Positions 38,373 through 48,477 are shown, counted from the first letter of the stretch. The stretch is DNA of 64,000 nucleotides from Thioalkalivibrio sp. ALJ16 (GCF_000377345.1 NZ_KB898038.1:268086-332085), one strand, 5' to 3'. The notes: generated by a model not told the origin, from the sequence alone. Translations and numbers: made by a program.

Positions 38373-39761
38373 TCAGTCGCCGGCGACGGTCATCGATTCG
38401 ATCAGGATGGAGCCGGTATGGATGTTGCCGCGGCGGTCCACGTCGGTGCCCACGGCCGCCATGCGCTGGAACATGTCCTTCAGGTTGCCGGCGATGGTGA
38501 CCTCCTCCACCGGATACTGCAGCTCGCCGTGCTCGACCCAGAACCCGGCCGCGCCGCGCGAATAGTCGCCGGTCACCATGTTCACGCCCTGGCCGATCAG
38601 CTCGGTCACCAGGAACCCTGTACCCATCTCGGCCAGCAGGGCGTCGAAATCCTTGTCTCCCGGGGTTACGGTCACGTTGCGTGCACCGCCCGCGTTGCCG
38701 GTGGTCTCCAGCCCCAGACGCCGCGCAGCGTAGCTGTCGAGGGTGTAGCTCTGCAGCACGCCGTCGGCGATCAGCGCGCGGTTGCGTGTGCGCACGCCCT
38801 CGCCGTCGAACGGTGCGCTCCCCAGCGCGCGCGGGGTCTGCGGGCGTTCCTCGATCTGCATCCAGGCGGGAAACACGGTCTCGCCCACGGCATTCAGCAG
38901 GAACGAACTCTCGCGGTACTGAGCCGGCCCCGAGATCGCGCGAGTGAAGCTGCCGATCAGGGTGCGCGCCATCTCCGGCGCGAACAGCACCGGGCAGGTA
39001 CGGGTGGAGAGCTTGCGCCCACCCAGGCGGCGCACGGTGCGCTCGGCGGCCTCGCGGCCGATATGGGAGGCAGCATCCAGGTCGTCGGCGTGGCGGGCGA
39101 CGGAGTAGGCGTAATCGCGCTGCATGCCGGCTGCATCCCGTGCCACCAGGGCGCAGGACAGCGAATGCCGGGTGCTGCGATAGCCGCCCATGAAGCCCTG
39201 GCTGTCACCCAGAAAGGCGATCGCCCGTCGGCTGCTGACACTGGCCCCTTCGGAATTCTCGATGCGCGCATCCGTGGCAAACCCGGCCGCCTCGATGGCA
39301 CAGGCCAGTTCGGTCGCCTCGGTAACATCACAGGCCCAGGGGTGATCCAGGTCCAGGTCGTCCCAGCCGGTCGCCTTGAAGGCCGGATCGGGCATGCCGG
39401 CGTAGGGGTCCGGTTCGGTGTAGCGGGCAATGCGGCAGGCCGCCTCGACGGTGTCGATCAGGGCCTGGTCGCTGAAGTCGGTGGTAGAGGCCGCGCCCTT
39501 GGACTGACCGAAGTAGACGATCAGCGACAGGCTCTGGTCGCGCTCGTGTTCCAGGGTCTCGATCTCGCCCTTGCGCACCCCCAGCTCCAGCCCGACGCTG
39601 TGGCTGACCACTGCCTGCACATCCGAGGCACCGCGTGCCTGCGCGGCCTCCAGCGTGCGCTGCACGCGCGCCTGCAGGGATTCCTGCGAATGGGACAGGG
39701 CCTGGGCCTCGCCCTGGCGGGAGGGGTCTTGCGGGATCACGCGTTCGGGAGATGTGCTCAT
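38373..39761 (-). CDS. pmbA: TldE/PmbA metallopeptidase subunit
   Basis: This 462-residue protein is the non-catalytic partner of the TldD/TldE heterodimer, a zinc protease that degrades unfolded or modified peptides and matures peptides such as microcin B17. The family stretches VRKGEIETLEHERDQSL, FLVTELIGQGVNMVTGDYS and AAGFWVEHGELQYPVE are present, and the HExxxH motif is absent as expected. It has an N-terminal extension of about 20 residues before SHSQESLQ. tldD lies upstream with one small gene between. Confidence 0.95.
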   Translation of the reverse strand: MSTSPERVIPQDPSRQGEAQALSHSQESLQARVQRTLEAAQARGASDVQAVVSHSVGLELGVRKGEIETLEHERDQSLSLIVYFGQSKGAASTTDFSDQALIDTVEAACRIARYTEPDPYAGMPDPAFKATGWDDLDLDHPWACDVTEATELACAIEAAGFATDARIENSEGASVSSRRAIAFLGDSQGFMGGYRSTRHSLSCALVARDAAGMQRDYAYSVARHADDLDAASHIGREAAERTVRRLGGRKLSTRTCPVLFAPEMARTLIGSFTRAISGPAQYRESSFLLNAVGETVFPAWMQIEERPQTPRALGSAPFDGEGVRTRNRALIADGVLQSYTLDSYAARRLGLETTGNAGGARNVTVTPGDKDFDALLAEMGTGFLVTELIGQGVNMVTGDYSRGAAGFWVEHGELQYPVEEVTIAGNLKDMFQRMAAVGTDVDRRGNIHTGSILIESMTVAGD

Positions 39762-39881
39762 GCGGGTTTCGTTACTCGGTAACAGGTGAGGAATGAACAG
39801 GTCAGAAAGGGGTTCGGACGGCCAAAGAACGGCCCCGCCCCGGGGTATCCGACCCGGGGCGGGCGTGTGCTGGCGACGGGG

Positions 39882-40145
39882 CTAGTCCACCCGGGCGCCG
39901 TGCTTGTGCACCGCGCCGGCGTTGCCCCAGCGCTCGAGGTCGTCGACATGCACGCCGACCCAGTACAGCATGCCGACACTGTCACGCGTCCAGCCGCCGA
40001 CCAGGTCCTGGCCCGCGCCCAGCTCGACGTGATGGGCGAACTGTTCGGCCTTTTCGCGCGCACGGAACACATGCCACTGCACGATCTGGTCGTGGCCATG
40101 CCCTTCCGGCAGGGAACGCTCCTGTTCGAGGAAATCGAGATTCAT
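39882..40145 (-). CDS. Hypothetical protein between tldD and pmbA
   Basis: This 87-residue protein is unrecognised. It is rich in His, Trp, Glu and aromatic residues, with HGHDQIVQWHVFRAREKAE near the start and MLYWVGVHVDDLE in the second half. There is no signal or membrane segment. In other gammaproteobacteria a yjgA-like gene often occupies this place, and this is not YjgA. Coding is supported by a GGAGG-like site upstream of the ATG and by its fit between two co-directional genes. Confidence 0.65.
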   Translation of the reverse strand: MNLDFLEQERSLPEGHGHDQIVQWHVFRAREKAEQFAHHVELGAGQDLVGGWTRDSVGMLYWVGVHVDDLERWGNAGAVHKHGARVD

Positions 40146-40185
40146 CTGTTGCCTCCTTGTCGCCGTTTCTCCGGTCCCGCAGCGC

Positions 40186-41628
40186 TCACGCCGCCTGGGT
40201 ACCGCCCACGGTCATGCCATCGATACGCAGCGTGGGCTGGCCCACGCCAACCGGCACGCCCTGGCCCTCCTTGCCACAGGTACCGATGCCGGAATCGAGC
40301 CTCATGTCATTGCCGATCATCGATACCCGGGTCAGCACATCCGGGCCATTCCCGATCAGAGTCGCACCCTTGACCGGGTACGTCACCTTGCCCTTCTCCA
40401 CCCGATAGGCCTCGGAGGCGGAGAACACGAATTTGCCGGAGGTGATGTCCACCTGGCCACCGCCGAAATTGACCGCGTACAGGCCGTCGTCCACCGAGGC
40501 CAGGATCTCCTCCGGATCGGCGTCGCCACCGAGCATGTAGGTATTGGTCATGCGCGGCATGGGCAGCCGGGCATAGGACTCGCGGCGGCCGTTGCCGGTG
40601 GAGCGCGTGCCCATCAGCCGGGCATTCATCTCGTCCTGCATGTAGCCCCGCAGCACGCCATCCTCGATCAGCACGGTCTGCTGGGTCGGGTTGCCCTCGT
40701 CGTCGACGTTCAGCGAGCCGCGTCGCCCCTCCAGCGTGCCGTCGTCGACGATGGTGATGCCCTTCGCCGCGACCTGCTCGCCGACGCGCCCGGAAAACGC
40801 CGAGGTGCCCTTGCGGTTGAAGTCGCCCTCCAGCCCGTGGCCGATCGCCTCGTGCAGTAGCACGCCCGGCCAGCCGGGGCCGAGCACCACCTTCATGGTC
40901 CCTGCCGGGGCCTCGCGCGCCTCCAGGTTGACCAGCGCCTGACGCACAGCCTCGCGGGCATAGCCGGCGGCCCGGTCGGCCTCGCGGAAGTACTGGTAAC
41001 CGAATCGTCCACCGCCGCCCGAGGTCCCGGATTCGCGACGGCCACCCTGTTCAACGATGACCTGCACGTTCAGCCGGACCAGCGGGCGCACGTCGGTGGT
41101 CAGCTCGCCGCGGGCGTTGAGCACCAGCACCACCTCGTGCACCCCGGCCAGCGAACACATCACCTGGGTCACGCGCGGGTCCGCCGCGCGGGCCGCGGCA
41201 TCCACCTCTTTCAGGAGATCGATCTTGGCCTGCTCGCCCAGTGAATCCAGGGGATTGTCCGGGGCGTACAGCGCCGGGCGCGAGGGGGCTCGTGAGGCGA
41301 CTGCAATGCGGCCACTCTGACCTGCAGCGGCAATGCTGCGCGCGGTGCGGGCCGCCTCGAGCATGGCCGGCATCGCGATGTCATCGGAATAGGCAAAACC
41401 GGTCTGCTCGCCGCGGACCACCCGGATGCCGACTCCGCGTTCGATGTTGAAGCTGGCGGACTTCACGATGCCGTCCTCCAGCGACCAGCCCTCCTGACTG
41501 GCGAACTGGAAATAGCAGTCGCCTCCGTCGATCCCGTGCCCGAAGGTGGTACCCAGCAGCGTGCTGAGCTCGCTGTCACCAAGGCCGGCGGGATCCAGCA
41601 GGGTCTGTTGTGCAAGGCTGTCGATCAT
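40186..41628 (-). CDS. tldD: TldD metallopeptidase subunit
   Basis: This 480-residue protein is the catalytic half of the TldD/TldE protease. LLHEAIGHGLEGD supplies the HExxxH zinc ligands. DGGDCYFQFASQEGWSLEDG near the start and NTYMLGGDADPEEIL late in the chain are typical family segments. Its length matches E. coli TldD (481). It lies downstream of the nitrilase gene and upstream of the small unknown gene and pmbA, so the two halves are probably made together. Confidence 0.96.
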   Translation of the reverse strand: MIDSLAQQTLLDPAGLGDSELSTLLGTTFGHGIDGGDCYFQFASQEGWSLEDGIVKSASFNIERGVGIRVVRGEQTGFAYSDDIAMPAMLEAARTARSIAAAGQSGRIAVASRAPSRPALYAPDNPLDSLGEQAKIDLLKEVDAAARAADPRVTQVMCSLAGVHEVVLVLNARGELTTDVRPLVRLNVQVIVEQGGRRESGTSGGGGRFGYQYFREADRAAGYAREAVRQALVNLEAREAPAGTMKVVLGPGWPGVLLHEAIGHGLEGDFNRKGTSAFSGRVGEQVAAKGITIVDDGTLEGRRGSLNVDDEGNPTQQTVLIEDGVLRGYMQDEMNARLMGTRSTGNGRRESYARLPMPRMTNTYMLGGDADPEEILASVDDGLYAVNFGGGQVDITSGKFVFSASEAYRVEKGKVTYPVKGATLIGNGPDVLTRVSMIGNDMRLDSGIGTCGKEGQGVPVGVGQPTLRIDGMTVGGTQAA

Positions 41629-41753
41629 GGAGTCCTCTCGGGTTCCGCGGGGGCGCCGGCCGCCGCAGGACGCCTGCGGCAGTCGACGGTTGTAACTTTA
41701 AGTATGGAGCTTGGGGCGCCCGCCCCGCTTTCAAGCGCGCGGGCGATGCGGGA

Positions 41754-42584
41754 TTAGGTGGTACCGGGACAGGGCAGACGGCGGTGATCCACCGCCGGAA
41801 AACTGCTGCGGATGCGTGCCACCTGGGCATGGTCCAGTGCCGCTAGCAGCACCCCGGGGTTGCGCTGGAGCTGGCCCACCACCCGGCCCCAGGGGTCGAC
41901 CAGGGCGCTGTGACCATAGGTCTCGCGACCATTGACGTGGAACCCGCCCTGGGCCGCCGAGAGCATGTAGCACTGGTTTTCGATCGCCCGCGCCCGCAGC
42001 AGCACATCCCAGTGCGCCTGCCCGGTCTGGGCGGTGAAGGCCGCGGGCAGGACCACCCATTCCGCGCCCCGGTCGAGCAGGGCCCGGAACAGCTCCGGGA
42101 AGCGCAGGTCGTAGCAGATGGCCAGCCCCATGCGTCCCACCGGGGTGTCCACGACCACCACCTCGTCGCCACGCTCGAAGACCTTCGATTCGGTATAGGC
42201 CTCGGTGCTGTCCGGCAGTCGCACATCGAACAGATGGATCTTGTCGTAGCGCGCGACCTGCCGACCCTGGTCATCGAATACCAGGCAGGCCGAACGCACC
42301 CGCTGCCCGTCCGTGGTCTGCAACGGGATGGTGCCGCCGACAATCCACAGCCCCAGGCGCCGGGCCTGCTCGGCGAGGAAGGCCTGCAGCGGACCGGCAC
42401 CGTCGGGCTTCTCCGCGATCCCGAGCACATCGGTCTCCTGCATGCCCATGAAGGCAAAATTTTCCGGCAACACGGCCAGGCACGCGCCCTTGTCGGCCGC
42501 CTCCTGCAGCAGGCGCTTCGCCTCCAGCAGGTTGGCCTGAGGCTGGGGTCCGGATGCCATCTGAATGGCGGCTACCTGATTCAT
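41754..42584 (-). CDS. Carbon-nitrogen hydrolase (Nit1/Nit2-like amidase)
   Basis: This 276-residue nitrilase-superfamily enzyme hydrolyses C-N bonds. The Glu-Lys-Cys triad is visible in VLPENFAFMG, RYDKIHLFDV and LAICYDLRFPELFR. Close relatives are deaminated-glutathione amidase and omega-amidase, which repair side products of transaminases. It ends 125 bases before tldD and starts 65 bases after the yhdP gene, a common order. The precise substrate is not fixed by sequence. Confidence 0.92.
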   Translation of the reverse strand: MNQVAAIQMASGPQPQANLLEAKRLLQEAADKGACLAVLPENFAFMGMQETDVLGIAEKPDGAGPLQAFLAEQARRLGLWIVGGTIPLQTTDGQRVRSACLVFDDQGRQVARYDKIHLFDVRLPDSTEAYTESKVFERGDEVVVVDTPVGRMGLAICYDLRFPELFRALLDRGAEWVVLPAAFTAQTGQAHWDVLLRARAIENQCYMLSAAQGGFHVNGRETYGHSALVDPWGRVVGQLQRNPGVLLAALDHAQVARIRSSFPAVDHRRLPCPGTT

Positions 42585-42649
42585 GTCGCTCCGATCATGG
42601 TTTGCCCGCGGCCCGTATTGGGCCGCGGAGACGCCAAGCCTGGCCGGCG

Positions 42650-45600
42650 TCAGTCGTTGTCGGTTGCCCCGGTATCCGCGGCTGGCTCCACCAGCACACG
42701 TACCTGCGGGTCGTCCCAGGAGCCGGTAACCGCGTACTCGACACGGGCCGCCTCTTCCATCTGATCCCCAATCCCCAGCACGCGTTCCGCAAGCAGGACC
42801 ACCACACCGGTCACCGGGCCACCCACCAGCGCCCCGACGATGGGCAGGGCCGTCCGGATACTGGGCACCACGACGATCTCATGGTCGTAGTCGCGCGCCA
42901 CCAGACCCGTGCGCCCGCTCAGGCGCACGCGGGCGGACGGCCCGTCCATGCGCAGCGCGGGCACGTAGAGATCGCCGTCGCGCAGCACCGCATCCGCGGT
43001 GAGTTCACTGAAGCTGAGTCCCTCGGTGAACACGTCACGAAAATCCAGTCGCAGGCGGCGCGGCAGCACATCCAGACTGACCAGGCCCAGCAGGCGCCCG
43101 GCGCCGGGCTCGACGTCCGCCAGGCGCCCGTCGGACAGCGCCACCTCCATGGAACCGGTCAGCTGCGCAAGACGCGGCGCATACAGCGGCCCCGCCCAGG
43201 CCAGGGACAGCGTACCCTCTCCGGACCCGCCCAGCAGCGCCCGTGACAGCCCGGAGGCGCGCATGGCCGCACCCCAGTCCGTGCCCGTCAGTTCTACATC
43301 CAGGCGTGTCTCGGGCCGCCCCTCGCCCGTGACCCGCCAGACGCCGACCGCATCCGCCCGCAGATCGCCTTCCGGGGCCCTCACCTCGAAATCCCTCACC
43401 ACCAAGCCGCTCGCCTGTGGCTCCAGACCCAGCACGATGTCGGCGAAACGGTAATCTTCCAGCACCAGACTGTCGAGGGTCAGATCGATCGCGGGCCAGG
43501 CGCGCGGGTCCTCCAGGGTCCCGGCCGCGACCGGCTCCACGGTCTCGGCGGCGGCCGCCGCCGCGGAACCGTCCCAGCCAGGGTCTTCCAGGATCAGATG
43601 CCGCAGATGCGCTTCCATACGTCCCCGACCATCGCCCCCGCTGGCACGCCAGCGGCCCTCGCCCGCGAGCCAGTCGGACGCCACTTCCAGGTCCCAGCCG
43701 GCCTCCGCGCGGCGCCCGAGGACACGCAGTCCCGGGATGCTGCGATCCCCCCAGCGGATCTGGTCGCGCACGCTCAGCTCCACGCGCTCCAGGACCACCG
43801 CATCCGTCGCCGCAGAGGGCTCGGCCGCCGCGCCCAGGTCCACCTCACCGCCCCAGGGGGCCTCGCCCAGCGCCGCCAGCCAGGGTTCCACATCCAGTTG
43901 CGGCAGACGCGCGCGCACCGACACCCCGGAACCCGGCAGCGCCAGCGGCGTGGCCGTCGGCGCACCGATCTCCAGCGCCAGTGCCTGCAGCCCCACGCCA
44001 CGCGCCGCCACGCGCGGTTCGGCCACGCGTACGGCCGGATCCTCCGGGGCCGCGGCAGGCGACAGGCGCATGTGCGCGCGCAGCGCCTCGCCCAGCTGCA
44101 GCCGGCCGATCCCGGCGCCGGAATGTCCCAGCGGCAGGGTCAGTTCGAAATCGCGGGCGACATCCGCCGGCTTGCCAATCGGTTCAGGCCAGTCGATGGC
44201 AACGCCCACCAGGTCCGACGCCAGTTCCAGGCGTACCCCGTCCACCCCCGGCCCCAGACGCAGGCGCGCATCCCACTGCGCCTGCCCCTCCAGATAGGGC
44301 GCGACCTCGGGAAAAGCCTCCAGCCAGGGCGCCAGGGGCTGCGGGCCCCGGGCACGAAAACGCGCCTCCTCGCCATCCAGCGGCCAGTCCGCATCGAGGG
44401 TCACGGTTTCCGAATGCACCCGGGCGGTCACCGCCTCGGCGCTGACCCGCTCCGCGGTATCGAACGTGACCACCCCAGTCGCTTCCTCCAGCACGGCGGG
44501 CCAGCCCGGGACCGCGACACGCACCCCGTCCAGTTCGAGCTCGCCGCTGACCCGGGTCGCATCCATGCGGCCCGCCTGCAGCGGCAGGTTCAGGGCAAGG
44601 TCCAGACGCGCCGGGCCCGCCACCTCGGCCTGATCGCGGATCTCGGCGGCCTCCTCCAGCAGTTGCGCCCGCTGCAGGTAGGTCAGCAAATCCGCGGCGT
44701 TGCCCTCGGACTGCCCGCTCAGATCCAGCACCGCGTGCTCCATGTCGGCAATCCGGATATCGGTATCGCGCACCTCGGTATCAAGGATGCGTCCGCGTGC
44801 CGCCTGCGCCCGGAAGCCCGCGTTGTGGAACAGCAGGCGGCCGCTCAGATCCTCCGCGCGCGGCCAGCCCGCCTGGTAATCCAGAACCCCGTCTTCGACC
44901 TCGGCCCACAGGTCGAACACACCTTCGTCCTGCGCAAACGGAAAGTCCCGTCCGCGCCCGCGATAGACCATTCCGCCTCCGGTCACGCGGCCGGTCTGGA
45001 TGCTGTCGCGCAACCAGTCATACGTGGTTTCGGGCAGGTGGTAGGCCGGCAGGTAGCGGGCCGTGTGGGTGCCGTCGGCGCGCAGGATGTCGAGCGAAAT
45101 ATCGACCCGGGGACCGGCGGCATGATCGTCCAGCAGCACCCGCATGCGCCCGCGCGCGGCCGCGTGGGCATTGGCCGCGTACAGCCCCTCCCCGGCCAGG
45201 CGCCAGTGTCCCTGCGGGTCGCGCTCCGCGCGCAGACGCCCACGCACCTGATCCAGCTCGACCGGGTCCACCAGCACCTGCGGGAGGTCCACCCGCATTG
45301 CGCGCCCGTCCAGCAAGAGCTCCACGCCCCCGCGCCGCCACTGCATGTACCCGGCCGCACCGCGCACACCCGGCGCCGCGCCCACCGCGCGCCACTGCAG
45401 ATCGCGCACATCGGCCTCGGCCCATACCGGCTGCAGGCGTTCATCCTCGCGGCGGGCCTCGAGGCGGGCATGCTCCAGGGTGCCGCGCGGATGCAGCGCC
45501 GCGACCTGCCCGGCCAGCTCCGGCGCCGCCTGCTCGAGCAGCGTCAGCAGCGGCGCATAGGGCTCGACCTCGAGATCGCGCGCGGCCAGCTCCACCGCAT

Positions 45601-46576
45601 CCACGACCAGCCCCCCCGCATCCCCCTCCAGCCGATAGGCCAGGCGCAGATCACCCGAGCCCGGATGCGTCCCTCTCCAGGACGAGCGGTGGCGGGCATC
45701 GGCCACCTGCCAGGCAAAGCGATGGCCGATCGCCGTGGCGACCGGTTCGCCGTCCAGGCGCAGGGTGGTGTCATGTTCCCCGCGCAGCCAGGCCACGCGC
45801 CCGTCGTCGAGGCCGCCCCAAAGCCGTAGCGAGGTGGTACCGGCAGGGGCGGTCCAGCCCAGATAGGCCAGCCAGGGCCGCCCCGCCTCCAGTTCGACCG
45901 CCTCGGCCCGGAGAAAGAAGCGCGCGGCACGCAGATCCGCGGCCGGCGCCTCCACCCCCAGCGCGACCACGGCCCCGGGGCCCGCCCCGTCCGGGGCCCC
46001 GGTCAGATACAGGCGCAGGGAGCCATCGTGGCCGGTTCGCAGCGCCGCGCGGTCGAGGCGCAGAGCGGACTCCAGCCCGGCGGCCCGGTCTTCCCAGGAC
46101 AGCTGCAGGCGTTCGACCTCCACATCCGGCCAGTGCGCCACCGGACGGGCGAGCCACTCCCCCTCGCCCGCCCCGAGCTCATGGCCATTGACGGAGAAGC
46201 GGCCGTCGGCATGGCGCACCAGGCGCAGATCCAGGCCGCGCACGCGGACATCCAGGGACGGGTAGCGGCTGCGCAGACTCGCGCCTACGTCCAGGGAGAC
46301 CCCGAGAGAGTCGATCGCCAGCGCCTCTGCGGGGTCCATGTCGACGACGACATCGCGGGCCACCAGCGCCGGGGACCAGCCGGCCCAGCCGAGCTCGACG
46401 CGCGCAGCAGTGACTGTGTGGCCGAGCTGATCGCTGGCGTTCTTCTGCACCCACGCCTGAACCCCGTCCCAGTGCGGCAGGGCAAGCCGCAGCGCCAGCA
46501 GCAGGATCGCCAGCAGCAGGGCCAGGCCCAGCACGGCCCACAGCAGGCCCCGCAGGGTTTGTGACAGCCACCTCAT
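42650..46576 (-). CDS. yhdP: YhdP, AsmA-like envelope lipid-transport protein
   Basis: This 1308-residue protein has a single N-terminal membrane helix (about residues 8-32) and a very long periplasmic beta-rich chain of AsmA/TamB-like repeats. It ends with the conserved SFSELTADAVLRDGDLYV region and a second short helix (PIVGALVGGPVTGVVVLLAE). YhdP, with TamB and YdbH, is thought to move phospholipids to the outer membrane through a hydrophobic groove. Length is close to the E. coli protein (1266). It follows rng, as in E. coli. Confidence 0.93.
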   Translation of the reverse strand: MRWLSQTLRGLLWAVLGLALLLAILLLALRLALPHWDGVQAWVQKNASDQLGHTVTAARVELGWAGWSPALVARDVVVDMDPAEALAIDSLGVSLDVGASLRSRYPSLDVRVRGLDLRLVRHADGRFSVNGHELGAGEGEWLARPVAHWPDVEVERLQLSWEDRAAGLESALRLDRAALRTGHDGSLRLYLTGAPDGAGPGAVVALGVEAPAADLRAARFFLRAEAVELEAGRPWLAYLGWTAPAGTTSLRLWGGLDDGRVAWLRGEHDTTLRLDGEPVATAIGHRFAWQVADARHRSSWRGTHPGSGDLRLAYRLEGDAGGLVVDAVELAARDLEVEPYAPLLTLLEQAAPELAGQVAALHPRGTLEHARLEARREDERLQPVWAEADVRDLQWRAVGAAPGVRGAAGYMQWRRGGVELLLDGRAMRVDLPQVLVDPVELDQVRGRLRAERDPQGHWRLAGEGLYAANAHAAARGRMRVLLDDHAAGPRVDISLDILRADGTHTARYLPAYHLPETTYDWLRDSIQTGRVTGGGMVYRGRGRDFPFAQDEGVFDLWAEVEDGVLDYQAGWPRAEDLSGRLLFHNAGFRAQAARGRILDTEVRDTDIRIADMEHAVLDLSGQSEGNAADLLTYLQRAQLLEEAAEIRDQAEVAGPARLDLALNLPLQAGRMDATRVSGELELDGVRVAVPGWPAVLEEATGVVTFDTAERVSAEAVTARVHSETVTLDADWPLDGEEARFRARGPQPLAPWLEAFPEVAPYLEGQAQWDARLRLGPGVDGVRLELASDLVGVAIDWPEPIGKPADVARDFELTLPLGHSGAGIGRLQLGEALRAHMRLSPAAAPEDPAVRVAEPRVAARGVGLQALALEIGAPTATPLALPGSGVSVRARLPQLDVEPWLAALGEAPWGGEVDLGAAAEPSAATDAVVLERVELSVRDQIRWGDRSIPGLRVLGRRAEAGWDLEVASDWLAGEGRWRASGGDGRGRMEAHLRHLILEDPGWDGSAAAAAAETVEPVAAGTLEDPRAWPAIDLTLDSLVLEDYRFADIVLGLEPQASGLVVRDFEVRAPEGDLRADAVGVWRVTGEGRPETRLDVELTGTDWGAAMRASGLSRALLGGSGEGTLSLAWAGPLYAPRLAQLTGSMEVALSDGRLADVEPGAGRLLGLVSLDVLPRRLRLDFRDVFTEGLSFSELTADAVLRDGDLYVPALRMDGPSARVRLSGRTGLVARDYDHEIVVVPSIRTALPIVGALVGGPVTGVVVLLAERVLGIGDQMEEAARVEYAVTGSWDDPQVRVLVEPAADTGATDND

Positions 46577-46626
46577 TTCTGCGCACGCCAGGCGTTACCC
46601 GGCCGGCCGGGGGCCCGATGGTTGCT

Positions 46627-46791
46627 GGGAGCCTGTCGGGTTTGGGCGATCGTCGCGAGCGTGGTGGGAGAGCGAGGCCCTTTCTTCGGCCTCTCGAGGC
46701 GCATAGTGGGAACGATGTAACGAGAGAGGGCGGAGAAAGGCGCCGCTCTCCTGCACGCGCAGCAGATCCGTCCCAAATCCGACAGACTCCT
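46627..46791. repeat. 165-bp element with 20-bp terminal inverted repeats
   Basis: GGGAGCCTGTCGGGTTTGGG at 46627-46646 matches the reverse complement of 46772-46791 at 17 of 20 positions. The interior contains a GAGGCC/GGCCTC stem near 46675 and no convincing gene, although open frames cross it on the minus strand. It lies in the 286-base gap between rng and yhdP. It resembles a MITE or other dispersed non-coding repeat; the remainder of the gap shows nothing else. Confidence 0.7.
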
Positions 46792-46862
46792 GGGCCCACC
46801 TGTGCATTTCACTTGGCGCCTCCCCTCCCCTGAAGATCGGGCCCGCACGGGCCCATGGATCA

Positions 46863-48395
46863 TCAGACGAAGACTACGTCGAACTGCTCCTGGGTATATA
46901 GCGTTTCGACCTGGAACCGGATCGGAATCCCGACGAAGCTCTGCAATTCCGCCAGGGCCGCGGATTCCTCGTCCAGCAGCAGGTCGATCACGTTCTGCGA
47001 GGCCAGCACGCGCAGCTCGCGCGCATCGTACTGGCGCACCTCGCGCAGGATCTCGCGGAACAGCTCGTAGCAGACCGTCTCGGCAGATTTGAGATAGCCG
47101 CGGCCGCTGCAGACGGAACACGGCTCGCACATCTGGTGCTCCAGACTCTCGCGGGTCCGCTTGCGCGTCATCTCCACCAGCCCCAGCGGCGAAACGTCGC
47201 AGATCTGCGTCTTCACGTGATCGCGCTCCAGTGCCTTCTCCAGCGCGCGGATCACCTGGCGCTTGTGCTCGTCGTCCTGCATGTCGATGAAATCGATGAT
47301 GATGATCCCGCCGAGATTGCGCAGACGCAGCTGGCGCCCGATCGCCTGGGCCGCCTCCAGGTTGGTCTTGAAGATGGTCTCCTCGAGCTTGCGGTGGCCG
47401 ACGAAGCCGCCGGTGTTGATGTCGACGGTGGTCATCGCCTCGGTCTGGTCGAAGATCAAGTAGCCACCCGACTTCAGTTCCACCTTGCGCTCCAGTGCGC
47501 GGTGGATCTCCTCCTCCACGTTGAACAGGTCGAAGATCGGACGCTCGCCGGGGTAATGCTCGATGCGGCCGATCAGTTCCGGCAGGTAGCGCTCCACGAA
47601 GCCGCAGACCTTCTGGTACGTCTCGCGCGAGTCGATACGGATGCGCTCGATATCCACCCCCACCATGTCGCGCAGGATGCGCTCCACCAGCGGCAGATCG
47701 GTATACACCTCGGTCCCCGCCGGGGCGCTGGCGGCCTGTTCCTGCAGGCCGTCCCAGACCTTCTTCAGAAAGGCGGTATCGTTGTACATCGCCTCGTAAT
47801 CCGCCAGCTCGGCGGCGGTGCGCACGATAAAACCATGCTCCGGAGCCAGCTCGTTGCGCAGGGATTCGATGGACTCGCGCAGGCGCGCACGCACGCCCTC
47901 GTCCTCGATGCGCGTGCTCACGCCTATGTTCGCCTGGTTGGGCATCAGCACCAGATTGCGCGACGGCAGCGTGATGTAGGTCGTCAGGCGCGCACCCTTG
48001 GACCCCAGCGGGTCCTTGACTGCCTGCACCAGGACCTCCTGACCCTCGCGCAGAAGCTCGCGGATCCCCTCGCGCGCGGCCGGGGCTGTGGCGCCGCCAT
48101 TGCCGTTGGCCGCAGCGGCCCCCTCCCCGTCGCCCGGTGCGTTCTCGCTGAGCTCCTCGCGCTCCACCGGGGCCACATCGGAGGCATGCAGGAAGGCCGT
48201 GCGTTCCAGGCCGATATCGACGAACGCGGCATCCATGCCCGGCAGCACCCGCACCACTCGGCCCTTGTAGATATTGCCCACGATCCCGCGGCGCCGGGTG
48301 CGCTCCAGGTGCAGTTCGGTCAGGACGCCGTTTTCCACCAGGGCCACGCGGCTTTCCTGGGGCGTCACGTTCATCAGGATTTCGGTACCGGTCAT
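46863..48395 (-). CDS. rng: Ribonuclease G
   Basis: This 510-residue endoribonuclease processes the 5' end of 16S rRNA and contributes to mRNA decay. It has an N-terminal S1 RNA-binding domain (GNIYKGRVVRVLPGMDAAFV), then the RNase E/G catalytic core with acidic metal ligands (TTVDINTGGFVG and IIIDFIDM). The zinc-link Cys residues are in CEPCSVCSGRG. It lacks the long RNase E scaffold tail, so RNase G is the better call. A Gly/Ala-rich insert (about residues 80-105) within the S1 region is a lineage feature. In many relatives maf lies upstream; here an AI-2E gene does. Confidence 0.96.
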   Translation of the reverse strand: MTGTEILMNVTPQESRVALVENGVLTELHLERTRRRGIVGNIYKGRVVRVLPGMDAAFVDIGLERTAFLHASDVAPVEREELSENAPGDGEGAAAANGNGGATAPAAREGIRELLREGQEVLVQAVKDPLGSKGARLTTYITLPSRNLVLMPNQANIGVSTRIEDEGVRARLRESIESLRNELAPEHGFIVRTAAELADYEAMYNDTAFLKKVWDGLQEQAASAPAGTEVYTDLPLVERILRDMVGVDIERIRIDSRETYQKVCGFVERYLPELIGRIEHYPGERPIFDLFNVEEEIHRALERKVELKSGGYLIFDQTEAMTTVDINTGGFVGHRKLEETIFKTNLEAAQAIGRQLRLRNLGGIIIIDFIDMQDDEHKRQVIRALEKALERDHVKTQICDVSPLGLVEMTRKRTRESLEHQMCEPCSVCSGRGYLKSAETVCYELFREILREVRQYDARELRVLASQNVIDLLLDEESAALAELQSFVGIPIRFQVETLYTQEQFDVVFV

Positions 48396-48477
48396 GCGTT
48401 CTTCTTGTTATGAATGAATCTTGTGTCGGGCCGATCGCGCGCCTGCGCGCGGAAGGCGCCGCCCTTGCGGGTCGGGA

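Noticed and set aside
46573..47130. Minus-strand open frames crossing the 165-bp repeat
   Set aside because: They run through the inverted-repeat element and antisense or out-of-frame parts of rng, with no independent support as genes.
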